A stretch of DNA of 64,000 nucleotides from Wurfbainia villosa. Taxonomy: Eukaryota; Streptophyta; Magnoliopsida; Zingiberales; Zingiberaceae. The translations under genes were made by a program, and so were the position numbers. The stretch spans positions 20,137,011-20,201,010 of the forward strand of contig CM046004.1 of the NCBI GenBank assembly GCA_025175895.1, written 5' to 3'. The notes beneath the pieces were generated by a model, which worked only from the letters and a program-made list of their open reading frames with translations, made no database searches and was not told where the DNA came from. Numbering within the stretch: the stretch's first letter is position 1; each line of letters starts with the position of its first letter. Positions 31,693-43,120 of the stretch are shown here, piece after piece.

Positions 31693-33130
31693 AGTGGTCA
31701 GGTGGAATCATGCACATAAAAGGGGGCGGAAGGCGATCATCTTTGCTAGCTCTTTCTTCTCCTTGCTGCTGCCATCGACCAACTTCAACATCTTCCCCGA
31801 CAACCATCGGAAAAAAGATGTTCTCCTTCGATCGACCATTTTCTCCACCATCATCCTCCAACCTCATCTCCGACTGAAGAGGAGAAGGGGATTCCCCTTC
31901 TTTTCAGCTTGCCATCACAATTTATCCTCCGACAGCACCATCACAACCCTCCTGAAGCAATTTCCAACCTCCGTACACCATTCTCATCCTCCGGACAACA
32001 TCTACAATCACTGGACAACCCCCTAGACACTGGACATCTTTTTACAACATCTTATAGTCTTCGTACAACTTCTTTCATCCTTCGACAACAATTTTCAATT
32101 CCGGATAGATTTCTCCATTTGAGGACAGCTTCTTCTACAAAACTCCATGGAAAGGATTATTATGCTGATGAAACTGGTGTCCTCTCACCCAATCAAATGC
32201 AAGTTGCTGAACTTTATACTGGTGGGATACCTTTATGATTCAATAAGATCAATTGCAAATGCTAGGGTTGATGATGCTATCACTCACTTTGGAAGAAGAG
32301 CTGGAAGCTCTTTGCTAGGTTCCCTGAGTTGCATGATGCATTGGAAAAACATCAACTAAATGATGCAGCACTGAAGTTTGAACCTGAAACTTCAAGTGCT
32401 ATAGGATTTGGGTTTTGTTGTGGTTTTCTCGATTTTATTATACATGGAAATTGTTTACGAAAGACTTGAAAGGGAGTATAACCTGACCTTGATAACAACA
32501 ACCCCTAGTGTTGTTTATAGAGTCAATTGTATGGATGGAGAAACTATTGAGTGCTCGAATCCTACTTTACTTCCAGAATCTGGAAAGAGAAAATCCATTG
32601 AAGAACCATTTGTTAAGATTGAAATACTTACTCCAAAAGAATATATTGAGTCTCTTATGGAACATGGTCAAGAAAGAAGGGGTGAAGTCCAAGAAGTGAA
32701 CTATATAATAGAGAACAGAGCCTCACTCGTTTATCATTTATCACTTGTCAAGAGTTGATGATCTCATAAGGGGAGATTTACTGTGGTGGCAGCCCAACTG
32801 CAATTATGCATGCATCCATTCTTCATCATCTAATAACATCTACAGTCAAAGAAAAGTTAGAAGGGAGCATTATTCTTCGAGCTCTCATATATTTCTAGCT
32901 ACACATATGATACGTTCTCTTTTTCTTCTTTTACATTATTTTTACTATATTTAATATATTTTCTTTCATTAATGTCTGACCTAACTTAAGCATTGGAGTG
33001 TCGTCGCCGGGTAGGCCGACGACGGTTTAATACGTGTTAATTTTTTCAGGATAAATTTACTAATGTGGTTGGAGGGAACCCACCTTCTACAGTCAAATCT
33101 CGAAGGGAAAAAAATTCCGTGCTGCATCAG
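31693..33130 (+). mobile_element. Tat-like gypsy LTR remnant
   Basis: A TATA-like ACATAAAAGGGGG lies at about 31714. A U5-type block near 32979 (CTAACTTAAGCATTGGAGTG, then GCCGGGTAGGCCGACGACGG) is followed by GCATCA and the primer-site-like TTGGCGTCGTCTGTGGGAA at 33131-33149. That order is typical of Tat-lineage gypsy LTRs in plants. A LepA/EF4 gene fragment occupies 32150-32757 between these parts. No gypsy pol sequence follows, so the element is a remnant. Confidence 0.5.
32150..32757 (+). pseudogene. Captured chloroplast LepA/EF4 (GUF1-type) gene fragment
   Basis: LepA/EF4 is a ribosome back-translocating GTPase; plants have a chloroplast form. Four blocks match its middle part in order: GVLSPNQMQVAELYTGG (from 32150), GYLYDSIRSIANARVDDAIT (from 32222), LNDAALKFEPETSSA (about 32362) and MEIVYERLEREYNLTLIT through VKIEILTPKEYIESLMEHGQ (32443-32757). 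Frame changes occur after the first and third blocks, and roughly 15-20 family residues are missing between LLG and FPEL near 32319. No intron is seen over about 600 bases. The GTPase domain and C-terminus are absent. The match is to the chloroplast rather than the mitochondrial form, from memory of both families. It stops at 32755, where homology also ends. Confidence 0.8.
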
Positions 33131-33149
33131 TTGGCGTCGTCTGTGGGAA
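33131..33149 (+). other. Candidate gypsy primer binding site
   Basis: TTGGCGTCGTCTGTGGGAA follows a CA-ended LTR-like sequence. It differs by one base from the TTGGCGCCGTCTGTGGGAA common after Tat/Athila-type LTRs. Confidence 0.6.
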
Positions 33150-33689
33150 AATTCTGGGCAAGACGTTGAGAGAACAATACGACCATCTGACTGGGATGGT
33201 TATTTCGCTTTTCCTTCTGTTGATCCGACTAATTTTGCTTAATAGTCCCTTTCAATTCAGCTTTAGGTCAATGCTGATTCTTCTCAGATCAATTCTTCAT
33301 CAGAGCTTTTCTATTGGATATGACTCCACGATGGGAGGAAGACATCAAGTGTTATACAAATTGGTTGCTAATCTAAAAATTCCTTGGTAAACGATGATGA
33401 TGTCACCTTGCATTATATACTACGATTCCTCCCTGCTGCTAAATTCAGTAAGCCTGTATAAATGTTTACCTTTAATATTTTGTTGCATTCTTATACTTTG
33501 TCGTTTCTTTAATTCTATTTAAAAAATTTCCCATTGAAGATAGATCATATGAGACACACTTAGAGAACAAATAGTATGGTTATATATCCATTTAGAATAT
33601 CATAAAAGCTTAAATTTAATTTAATTACCTCTATTTAATATTTATCTTGAAAGTTTACCTTTAGATAATCATTCCACTATTTCTTAGTC
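33150..33689. other. Unassigned stretch after the gypsy primer site
   Basis: Short frames only. I recognise no gag or other gene. It probably contains the decayed leader of the gypsy remnant. Confidence 0.4.
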
Positions 33690-33925
33690 ATACATACCAA
33701 GTCAGCCACTCGGCTGCATAGTCAATAGGTCACTCGGTCGTATCACAAGTCAACCACTTGGCTGCATAGCAAGTCGGCCACATAGCCACATCACAAGTCA
33801 ACCACATGACTGAACAACCAGTTGGTTACTCGACTGTATAACCACTCGACCATCCGACTGCATGTCAGTCGGTCGCTCGGTTGCATAACTAATTGGTCAC
33901 TCGACCGCATAATCAGTTTATAGCT
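33690..33925. repeat. Degenerate short tandem repeat (GGTCACTCGGCTGCATA type)
   Basis: About ten units of 18-24 bp share CACTCGGCTGCATAA-like cores (for example near 33706, 33731, 33760, 33857 and 33896). Mutated units alternate Ser/Thr codon-like TCG words, but no frame is kept. Confidence 0.65.
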
Positions 33926-33944
33926 TTACCAAGACACACTTCAC

Positions 33945-34340
33945 CTCTTCTGACTACTCGGTCAGGGTAAGTATTTGCACTCAACCACTTGGCCGAGAGC
34001 ATACTTAATTCCCTCTGGTCACTTGGCAGAGGTAAGTTGTTTCACTCGGTAGCTTATTCGAGAACATATTTCATCCCTTTCGGCCACTCGACTAGGGGTC
34101 ATTATTTATACTCAATCATTCGACTGAGTTAACATATTTCATCCTTTTCGGACACTCGACTGGCTAGGGTCAATACTGGCATTCAGCCATTCGACTGAGT
34201 TAACATACTTCATCCCTTCCGACTGCTTAGTCAGGGTAATTACTTACACTCGGTCATTCGACTGAGTTAACATACTTCATCCTATCCGGTCACTCGGCTA
34301 GGGTAATTATTTGCACTCAGCTACTCAGCCGAGCTACTCA
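33945..34340. repeat. Tandem repeat of about 65-70 bp (CACTCGGC / GAGTTAACATA)
   Basis: Five units repeat CATACTTCATCCCTTCCG, CACTCGGCTAGGGTAATTA and CATTCGACTGAGTTAAC in order. They directly precede the right fold-back arm and its TATA box, as a repeat-rich U3 would. Confidence 0.7.
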
Positions 34341-35182
34341 CCTACAAGAGATCCATCTTCGATGATCTCCGTTCATTCATTTTTAAGTTTATTTATTGTC
34401 CATTTATATTATCAACTTCGGGATTTCTAAGTATAAATAGGTTTTCTCAAAGTTATCAGTGAAGTAATTCCAAACTTAATCTATTATGGATTATTACTAT
34501 TTATCATATATGGATTATTACTCTTTATACGCAGGTTGGAGCTACACACTTCTGTAAGGTTTTCTTATTTCCCCCTGTGGTTGTGGATGGGAGGAGTTGG
34601 GTTTAAGGTAGAATGCACTTTTGTGAAGAACGGTGGAGTAAAAAATTATTCCGACCTGATGGGGTAAATCCCTAGACCAAGTCGTCGCACATTTTACAGT
34701 TTGGTATTAGCCGAAGACATTATCCCAGTGTGGTTGTAGAAAGGAGAAGTAGGGTTTAAGGTAAATACACTTTGTGAAGGACGGCAGAGTAAAAAATTAT
34801 TCCAACCTGATGGGACAAAGCCCTAGACCAGGTCGTCACACTTTTTACGGCTTAGTATTAGCTGAAGTCACAATTCCCATGCGGTTGCGGAATGGAGGAG
34901 TAGGGTTTAAGGTAAATAATTATTCCGACCTGATGGGGCAAAGTCCTAGACCAGGTCGTCACACTTTTTATGGCTCAGTATTAGCCGAAGACATTATCCC
35001 CGTGCGGTTGCGGAACGGAGGAGTAGGGTTTAAGGTAAATACACTTGGTGAAGGACAGCGGAGTAAAAAATTATTCCATCCTGATGGGGCAAAGCCCTAA
35101 ACCAGGTCGTCACACTTTTTACGACTCAGTATTAGCTGAAGCCACAATCCCCGTGCGGTTGCGGAATGGAGGAGTAGGGTTT
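34293..35182. repeat. Right arm of the fold-back inverted repeat
   Basis: Inverted counterpart of 31037-31692. It holds a TATA-type word TATAAATA (34432-34439), then GGTTGGAGCTACACACTTC. Four tandem units of 125-150 bp follow, each with AAAAATTATTCCGACCTGATGG or a close variant (near 34640, 34790, 34915, 35064), so it is longer than the left arm. TATA box plus repeats suggest the arms are LTR-derived. The outer end touches the LTR of C'. Confidence 0.75.
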
Positions 35183-36212
35183 TGTTAGTAATATATAAGA
35201 GATGTCCTAAGACAATCGCCTTATGTTTGAACCATTTATATGATAAATGAAGATTCACTATTTGAGTATACATGTTTTCATGTATTTGATTAGATCTTAA
35301 ACTCATTTATTGAATGTCCACAATATGATTCACAGCATGAAAGAGATTGTGATTGGATCACAACTAGTGAGTATCTCTACATGTGTAATTGTGATGTATT
35401 GGAATTATCCCTAGTCGATGAATTGATGGATTTGGACACCATCAATTCTATCGAGATTGACATGAGATATACTCTTTGGTGTATCCAAGCAGCTGATTCT
35501 CACTGACTGGAGACATTGTGATGTCCGGAGTTGATCGTGGATGCTAGTTATGATAACTAGTTCATTGGAGTGACCAGCTGTAAGACTTCATATGGTTCTC
35601 TGCATATATGAATTGTCAATGAAGTCCTTACTACAGCTTAAGTACGATGTTCCTTTGACTTGCAGTATTCAAGTCATATTGGTCATGAAGATTTATGCTT
35701 TGACATCTAAAGCAAGCATCTCTGAGAAGATATGGATCCGGGATGATTGGGTATAAGTCGAAGTGACCGAAGGTGTTTGAATAGTCTATAAAGGATTCAC
35801 CACTCCTTGCGAGGAGATGTATACCCATGGCCTCTCGTCGGATTGTTACTAAAGTCTTTGGCCAAAACATTACATGTTTAGAGTATGATACTCTTGGATA
35901 CATGTACAGTAACTAGAATCCATAGGACGAGGAAATGATACTTGGGCTAGGTGTGAAGTAGTCAGCCTAGTGGGGATTGACACTATAGACCATGTCCTGA
36001 ACCAAGTGGGTATAAAATGAGCGAAGGGAATGGGCCATGATTCATTGTAGCTGCTGAAGGGTTTCAGAAGTGGTTTTGGATCAACCGTTGATTTTTTGGT
36101 TAATTGAGGATCATGATATACTACTAGGTGCCACTCATGATCGTTCTATTATTAATGGTTAATTATAGACGGCCAACATAAACCGAGAACCTATTTGGTC
36201 ACACGCACAATG
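35183..36212 (+). repeat. 5' LTR of C', first part
   Basis: Starts TGTTAGTAATATATAAG and corresponds, inverted, to 31036 down to about 29995 in element C. It ends with the target copy CAATG (36208-36212) at the border of element D. The remainder is at 45023-46245. Confidence 0.85.
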
Positions 36213-38107
36213 TGTTGGGGTTGATCCGTGAGGGGAAACTTCGCTTCCCCTTCGCCTCGGTTGCTTGACCATGGTGATCCCTTCGATGTCCCCGGATTAA
36301 AAATTTAATCCTAGACAAAAGGGATTCCCAAAGCAACCAAGTCATCGTCGTGCTATTCGTTTAGAGAGGTCACTTGAACAAACTAGTTGTTCAAGCAACC
36401 ATCCTCTATTCTACGAGTAGCCGCGGAATAGACGATGTCTGGATCGCCGGTTTTTGTATTTATACTCGGGATCCAAGTATTATTTAGCCATTTACAGAAA
36501 TATAACATGCTCATAAATCAAAAATAAATACAAGCAATAAATAAATGAGAAAGAAGAATAGGTATACCTCCTAGTCTTCTAATGTATGACCTTCCTCCTT
36601 TTGGACGTCGTGTGGGCGACGATCCACCAAAAGTTGAAGCTCCTAGATCGTAACACTTCCTTCCTTGCTCTTCCAAAGCAAGAGAAAGAATAGAAACAAG
36701 GATATTTACCTCCCTAAAACCAGCCAACAAGAAGCAAGGAGTATCCTTGCCGCCGGCCAACAAAAGAAGGAAAGAGAAGGAGTTTTGGGTGTGGCCGGCC
36801 AAAAGCTCCAAGGGAAAACCCTAAACCTTTGTTCCACCGGCCAAGGAGAAGGAGAAGACTTGTTTTGGACGCTGGCCAAGGTCTGGAAGGAAGAAGATGA
36901 GCGCCGGCAGCTTGGGAAGAAGAACAACTAAGGAAAGACTTTCCTTAATAGGTGCCAAGCTCCAAACCCTAATTTCTAACCTCCGCCAACTCCAAAAACC
37001 CTAGATCTCTTCAATTTTTTTTCACGCCAACTCCATGCCATCCTTTAAGATAGTTAGGGATAAGCCAAGAATTAATCTCAACCCTTGGTTCTAGGGATTT
37101 AATCTCAACCCTCGGATCTAGAGTTTTAATCTCAACTGTCGGATCTAGAGATTTAATCTCTACCTTTGATCTCGAGATTTGTTTCTATCCTTTGGATCTA
37201 AGCATCATGAGGTGTTAATAGGCTACATTAGGGACCATGAGGAGGAGTTGGATCTTGGCCACCCATGGATCAAGCCCACATAAAGTCCGATCCACTAATG
37301 ATGATCCAATCCACTAAAGGTCCATCATTGATCTACCTCACCAACCCCCATATGATAATATGGGCTCCATATATTATTTGTACATTTTCTCCCCGTGTTT
37401 AAGATCTCGAATGTCCGTCGATTAATTAATTTACTAACCATTAATTAATCAACATCTAACTCCTTGAGTAGTACCACTCAACCTTTTCATCATCTTGGGA
37501 CCAAGTCCACCTGCAGGGTTTACATGATGAACCTTATGAGCTCCTCAAGGGGACATCATCATCCTAATATATAGGACACGGTTTCCTCCTATAATCAACG
37601 GCACACCATATAAATAATATCATCTCCCAACTTACCGAGTCTATCGATTTAATCTATAAATCTCGCCCATTGGTGAATCAAAGAGATGAGTACCAAGTAT
37701 ATGTGCCCGTTATTATATCGGGATTAAGAGCATGTACTAAATAATATCTGAGGTCCGATTCGATTATGTAGTCAGCAATAAATCGAATCACCTCTTTGTT
37801 GGTCCTGCTCAATACACACAAAGTGCACTAGTGTGATTCTATGGTCAAGACAAACCAATACCAAATCACACTACAACCATTCCGATGGTTTGTCCAAAGT
37901 CATCTCCGTTGTGAGCCTTTACTTATACTTTACAAGGAGCCGATAACATGATCTCCCGTGTGACACCACACACCATGTTATCTACAATGTAACGTATTAG
38001 ACAATATTGCATAACCATAAAAATATGCAAACAATGATCATGTGATTCTTATTTCAAAATAAAGATGTTCATACAAAAAAATAGACTTTTAAGTATACAT
38101 CCCTACA
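36213..38107 (-). repeat. 3' LTR of element D
   Basis: 1895 bp, TGTTGGGGTTGATCC to ATCCCTACA. A 97-codon frame at 36518-36811 is identical in translation to one at 43426-43719 in the 5' LTR, which shows LTR similarity rather than a protein. Differences from the 5' LTR cluster at 36900-37050, where GCCG/CCGCC words are lost or altered. The TATA word reads TATAAATA on the minus strand at 36457-36464. Confidence 0.92.
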
Positions 38108-38122
38108 ATCTCCCACTTATAC
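38108..38122 (-). other. Polypurine tract of element D
   Basis: Minus strand GTATAAGTGGGAGAT next to the 3' LTR. Confidence 0.85.
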
Positions 38123-38140
38123 TAAAAGACTATGCTGTCC

Positions 38141-38707
38141 TCAAAGTGCCATACATCTGATCCCCATTCCCTCCACATGCCTATCAAAAGCTCTCGCCGG
38201 AAGGCCCTTAGTGAAAGGATCTGCCAGGTTATCCTCCGATGCAATCTTGGCCACAGCAACTTCTCCTCGCTTTACGATTTCTCGTATCAGGTGGTACTTG
38301 CGCTCTATGTGTTTACTAGCCTTATGGGCTCGTGGTTCCTTCGAGTTTGCAACTGCACCACTATTATCACAATAAATCGTGATAGTTCTGGGCAAACCAG
38401 GAATCACATCCAAGTCCATCGGGGAAGTTCTGAGCCATCTGACTTCTTTGGCCGCCTCAGAGGCTGCCACATACTCAGCTTCCATGGTGGAGTCTGCCAC
38501 GCACTTCTGCTTGACACTCCTCCATACAATGACTCCACCTCCCAAAGTAAACACAAAACCTGAGGTAGACTTACTGTTATCCCTATCATATTGGAAGTCG
38601 GAATCCGTGTAACCCACAGGGAGTAATTTGTCTGCCCGATAGACCAGCATATAATCCCTAGTCCTTCTCAGGTACTTCAATATATGTTTTACCGCAGTCC
38701 AATGTCC
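38141..38707 (-). pseudogene. RNase H domain of element D (downstream of a stop)
   Basis: In the same frame as the reverse transcriptase but separated from it by one TAA at 38708-38710. Acidic catalytic positions are visible in VGYTDSDFQ, STMEAEYVAASE and IYCDNSGAVANSKEP, followed by KASKHIERKYHLIREI and DNLADPFTKGLP, the standard end of Copia pol. The domain itself looks complete. Confidence 0.88.
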
Positions 38708-38710
38708 TTA

Positions 38711-39640
38711 TCCTGGATTACTCTGATATCTGCTGACCATGCCCACGACAAAGCAGATATCTGGTCTCGTACAGAGCATCGCATACATGAGGCTTCCTAC
38801 TGTCGAAGCATAAGGAACCGCCTTCATCTCCTCTATCTCCTTAGATGATCTAGGACACATCTCCTTAGATAGAGGTACTCCATGCCTGAAAGGTAGAAAA
38901 CCCTTCTTGGAGTTCTGCATGCTAAAACGCTCTATAATCGTGTCTATGTATGAAGCTTTGGATAAGCACAACATCCTTTTCCTGCGATCCCTTATAACCT
39001 TGATCCCAAGGATGTGTCCCACCTCTCCTAAGTCCTTCATATCAAACTGTTTGGACAACCATACCCTTATGTCTGATAACACCTTGATATTGTTGCCAAT
39101 CAACAAAATGTCATCTACGTATAGTACAAGAAATACCACTACGTTTCCGTCACATCTCTTGTATACACAAGACTCATCCGGACTTTGAATAAATCCATAA
39201 GACTGGATCACTTCATCAAACCGGATGTTCCAAGATCTCGAAGCTTGCTTCAATCCATAAATGGACCGATTAAGCTTACATACAAGATGCTCTTTGCCTT
39301 TAGCAATGAATCCCTCTGGTTGCTTCATGTAGATGTTTTCCTCAAGACTTCCATTAAGGAAAGCTGTCTTGACATCCATCTGCCACACCTCATAATCCAT
39401 ATGAGCTGCTATGCATAAGAGAATCCGGATAGATTTAAGCATGGCTACCGGCGAAAAGGTCTCCTCATAATCGATACCCTCTTTCTGAGTATACCCCTTC
39501 GCAACAAGCCTCGCTTTGAAGGTCTCAACCTTCCCATCTATTCCTCTCTTTCTTTTGTAGATCCACTTGCATCCAATGGTTTTTACACCATCGGGTGGTT
39601 CTACTAGCTCCCAGACCTGATTTGAATCCATGGATTCAAT
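38711..39640 (-). pseudogene. Reverse transcriptase of element D
   Basis: Copies element RNA into cDNA inside the particle. Landmarks on the minus strand: NQVWELVEPPDGVKTIGCKW (from about 39610), ARLVAKGYTQKEGIDYEETF, WQMDVKTAFLNGSLEE (first catalytic Asp), CKLNRSIYGLKQASRSWN and VLYVDDILLIG (YVDD at 39110-39121). Then FDMKDLGEVGHILGIK and VGSLMYAMLCTRPDI. The open frame runs from 40501 through integrase to 38711 without a break and ends at a single TAA where the family reads on into RNase H. Confidence 0.92.
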
Positions 39641-40665
39641 CTCAGCATTCATTGCACTCTGCAAAGATACTGCATCTTTATCTTGGATTGCCTCATCATA
39701 TGTCCAGGGATCAGGTTCATGTTCGCCGGGGACCAAATCAGAAGATTCTCCCAAGAACATGAATCTATTAGGCTGTCTCACAACCCTCCCACTACGACGA
39801 GGTATCACCTGTGTATCCTCTGTGACACGCGGTGCAGTGACATGTGGTATATCCTCTTGTATCGGTGGTACTAAAGAAGTGACTTCCCCTTTTAGCTCCT
39901 CCAGAACAATTTTACTCTTGGGCTTGTGGCTCATCACATAGTCTTCCTCTAGAAATCTGGCGTTCGTGCTAACGATCACCCTCTGATCTCTAGGACTATA
40001 AAACAATCCACCCTTCGTTCCTCTGGGATAGCCAACGAACAATCGTACTTCTGTACGAGGTTCCAACTTGCCAGCATCTGCCTTTAGCACATGTGCTGGA
40101 CTCCCCCATATCCGAATATGTCTTAGACTAGGCTTTCGCCTAGTCCACAACTCTGTGGGAGTAGAAGGCACTGATTTAGATGGAACCAAGTTCAGAATGT
40201 ATACCGCCGTATCTAGAGCATATCCCCAGAACGAATCTGGCAAGTCAGAATAACTCATCATCGATCTAACCATCTCCATAAGAATCCTATTCCTTCGCTC
40301 TGCTACACCATTCTGCTGGGGTGTGCCAGGTGCAGTCAATTGGGATTGAATCCCTGCCTCTGATAAGTAGTTCCTAAACTCTCCTAAGAGGTACTCACCA
40401 CCACGATCAGATCGTAGTGTTTTGATACTTTTACCTTGACGTTTCTCCACATCAGCCTTGAATTCTTTGAACTTGTCAAAGCATTCAGACTTGCGGCGCA
40501 TCAGGTAAATGTATCCATATCTTGAGTAATCGTCTATAAAAGAGACGAAATACTCAAAACCACCTCTAGCCTAGATTGACATAGGACCACACAAATCAGA
40601 ATGAACCAATTCTAACACATCTTTGGCTCTATACCCCTTGGCCTTAAAAGGCCTCTTGGTCATCT
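39641..40665 (-). pseudogene. Integrase of element D
   Basis: DDE integrase: first Asp in ELVHSDLCGPMS (about 40590), second Asp in LRSDRGGEYL (about 40408), Glu in QQNGVAERRNR (about 40300). It continues with SFWGYALDTAVYILN and RIWGSPAHVLK, then an Arg/Pro-rich linker (RRSGRVVRQPNRF). One TAG at 40571-40573 splits the core just after the first Asp; the frame is otherwise open. Confidence 0.9.
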
Positions 40666-41310
40666 TACCCTCCAAGCAAGATTCACAGGTTGGGAGATCC
40701 TCCACCATTAATGAACTCACACCATCAGCTATCAACCTTTGAATTCTGCTTAGGTTAATGTGACCAAGCCTAAGATGCCAAAGATATGTTTGGTTCATCT
40801 TCGAAGGTTCTTTTCTCTTATTGGAATTAGAAGATGAGTTATTAACTTCAATTTGTATCGTGGGAGATTTTGGTTCCAGTGTGTACAAATTTCCTATCAA
40901 TGTACCCGAACAGATAATGTCCCTATTTCTTTTTATAACAACTCTGTCATTGAAAGAAATAGAATATCCATCCATAAATAATTTAGAAACTGAAATTAAA
41001 TTCTTTCTAAATAAGGGTACATAAAGGCAATTCTTAAGAACCAAAAGTTTATTTTTCTCAAAAGATAAATGAACATCTCCCACTGCAACAGCCGCCACCT
41101 TCGTGGCATCGCCCAAGTACACGGTAATCTCCCCCTCAGCCAGTCGTCTGGTTTCCTGGAACCCCTGCAATGTATTGCAGACATGATCAGTGGCTCTCAT
41201 ATCTACACACCAGGTGCCGGTAGATAACACTGCTAAACATGTTTCAACGACTAGACCAAAAGATATACCTTTGTTCTTGCGGTTGGGGCAGTCCTTCTTC
41301 CAGGTCGATC
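40666..41310 (-). pseudogene. Aspartic protease and HHCC domain of element D
   Basis: The protease would cut the polyprotein. The site reads GTWCVDMRATDHVCN, so the catalytic D-T/S-G triad has become D-M-R and this copy cannot be active. KVAAVAVGDVHL and NCLYVPLFRKNLISVSKL follow as in the family. The integrase-linked zinc-binding domain is intact: WHLRLGHINLSRI (His pair) and CESCLEGKMTKRPF (Cys pair). It is in frame with the integrase up to the TAG at 40571. Confidence 0.85.
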
Positions 41311-42056
41311 GCTACATAAGTGAAGCACTTGCCTTTCGGCTTCTTCACTGCTCCCTGAGTACTTCCCATCGCCTTTGCCCCGATTTGTTTCTTCTTCTTC
41401 TTGCCTTTCGGTTTAGAAGTAGAAACTTTCTGGGTCATCACAGCATGCGCCTGAGCACTCTGACGAAATAGTCCCTCTGCCGCCTGGAGTTATGTCAGAA
41501 GTTTTGCCAATGAATACAACCTCTTGTTCATGTTGTAGTTGAGGCGAAACTGCTCAAAACTCCTAGGCAGAGACTGGAGTATGATATCGACCTGGGTTTC
41601 CCCATCGATCTCAGCTCCTAGGACCTCCAGCTCATTCAAATGAGCCATCATCTTGAGAACATGATCCCTCACGGGTGTTCCCTCGATCATGGTGGTCGTC
41701 ATCAAGTTTCTCATGGCTTCTTGCCTCGCAGCCCGATTCTGATGTCCAAAAAGCTCCTTGAGATTGAGCATCATCTCATAGGCAGTGGGCATGGCTTGAT
41801 GCTGATGTTGGAGTACATTTGACATAGATGCCAAAATGTAACACCGTGCCATCTCATCGGCCTTGTTCCACTTCCTATAGCTCTCTCTCTCCTTTTCCCC
41901 AGAATTATCTGCAGGCTTGGGAGGGCACTCTTCGAGGAGTACATATTTGTATTCCTCAGTAGTCAAGACAATATCTAGATTCCTCTTCCAATCTACATAG
42001 TTGGGTCCAGTAAGTTTGTTCTCTTTCAGTATCACAGCAAGTGGGTTGAAAGTCAT
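41244..42056 (-). pseudogene. gag: gag of element D
   Basis: I start it at the ATG at 42054-42056 (MTFNPLAVILKENKLTGPN, then DWKRNLDIVL), because the upstream codons of the open frame have no family match. The UBN2-type body includes GHQNRAARQEAMRNLM and SLPRSFEQFRLNYNMNK. A TAA at 41490-41492 interrupts it. Beyond that comes a Lys-rich part, then a zinc knuckle starting KGKCFTY, in which the second Cys is Tyr and a frame shift near 41310 cuts the motif; WKKDC follows in the next frame. Confidence 0.85.
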
Positions 42057-43105
42057 TTTGAAAGAAAACCTAAGAATCACATAAATCAAAACATTAGATT
42101 TCAAAAAATTATTGATTCCTCAAACAATAAAATTTTTAAAATCAACCAACACCTCAAAACACCGAGAATATCGTATGCCACGATAGTGTGGACGTATACG
42201 AATTCTACATTTGTAAGAGGAGGTTTTTAGCCATTAATTTTACTATCTTGTCAACCTAACTTTTTGACAAGTAAAATTAATAGTTGGTTCCTCTTTGGCC
42301 CTACAAATAAAGGCAGTGACTCCGATGGGGAGGATACTTATATTTGTATCTAAGTGTTCACCATTACTCGGTACCAAGGTAATTATCTTGGGTTATGTGC
42401 CTTACGATGGGCAAGTACACACGCTCCTTGATAATTTCCTATAACCATATTCGACCTTGTGATCCGCAAACAAACCCATCCGATGGGGAGGAAGGCACTC
42501 AGAGCCGACGCGCAAGTTTGTTTGCATCACTTGTCAAATTGTAATGGAGGCCGCGGGAATTTATAAAAATATCCCTCTCCCACTTAGTAATTTAAAATTG
42601 AGGAATTTTCCTAGCCTACGACATGCATATCTTAACAAAAAACAATAAATATGAAAAATAAATTATTTTCCAACTATTATGGCTTTTGTCTTCAATATGA
42701 CTCCCGTCGCATCGCCATCTCGTCCGCTCCTCCTACGCCATGTACGAGCCATCCGGAGATCCGAGCCGAGACTAAATCCTATTTTAATTTACATCCATCG
42801 ATCCTATACTCCACGAGGGAGTGTACATGAAATCTAGATCGAAAGTAAAATAAAATAAAGAGCGGCTAAACAATGCCGTATTTAATTTACAAAAACTAAA
42901 TACTAGCCTCGTCAACCCCGAGGATTCAACAAAATAAACATTTACACACATACAATCACATACACACACATGCCATAATAGTCGGATCTTATGCCTGCAA
43001 CCAAAGAGTTAAACTATGCATATCCTACTATTATCCGACACATATAATATATGAAAAAGTGCATAAAAATTAACCGAATCCTAAACACACAAAACTGGAA
43101 ACCTT
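42057..43105 (-). other. Leader of element D
   Basis: About 1 kb of non-coding DNA between the primer site and gag. The only open frames are short and unsupported. No repeats like those in the leaders of C or E were noticed. Confidence 0.6.
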
Positions 43106-43120
43106 GGCTCTGATACCAAA
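43106..43120 (-). other. Primer binding site of element D
   Basis: Minus strand TTTGGTATCAGAGCC directly after the 5' LTR. Confidence 0.9.

Noticed and set aside
33166..33390. Gypsy gag after the primer-site-like sequence
   Set aside because: The short frame has no gag motif and no pol follows.
36518..36811. Conserved 97-codon frame present twice (also 43426-43719)
   Set aside because: Identity is explained by the two LTRs of element D; no start context or family supports a protein.
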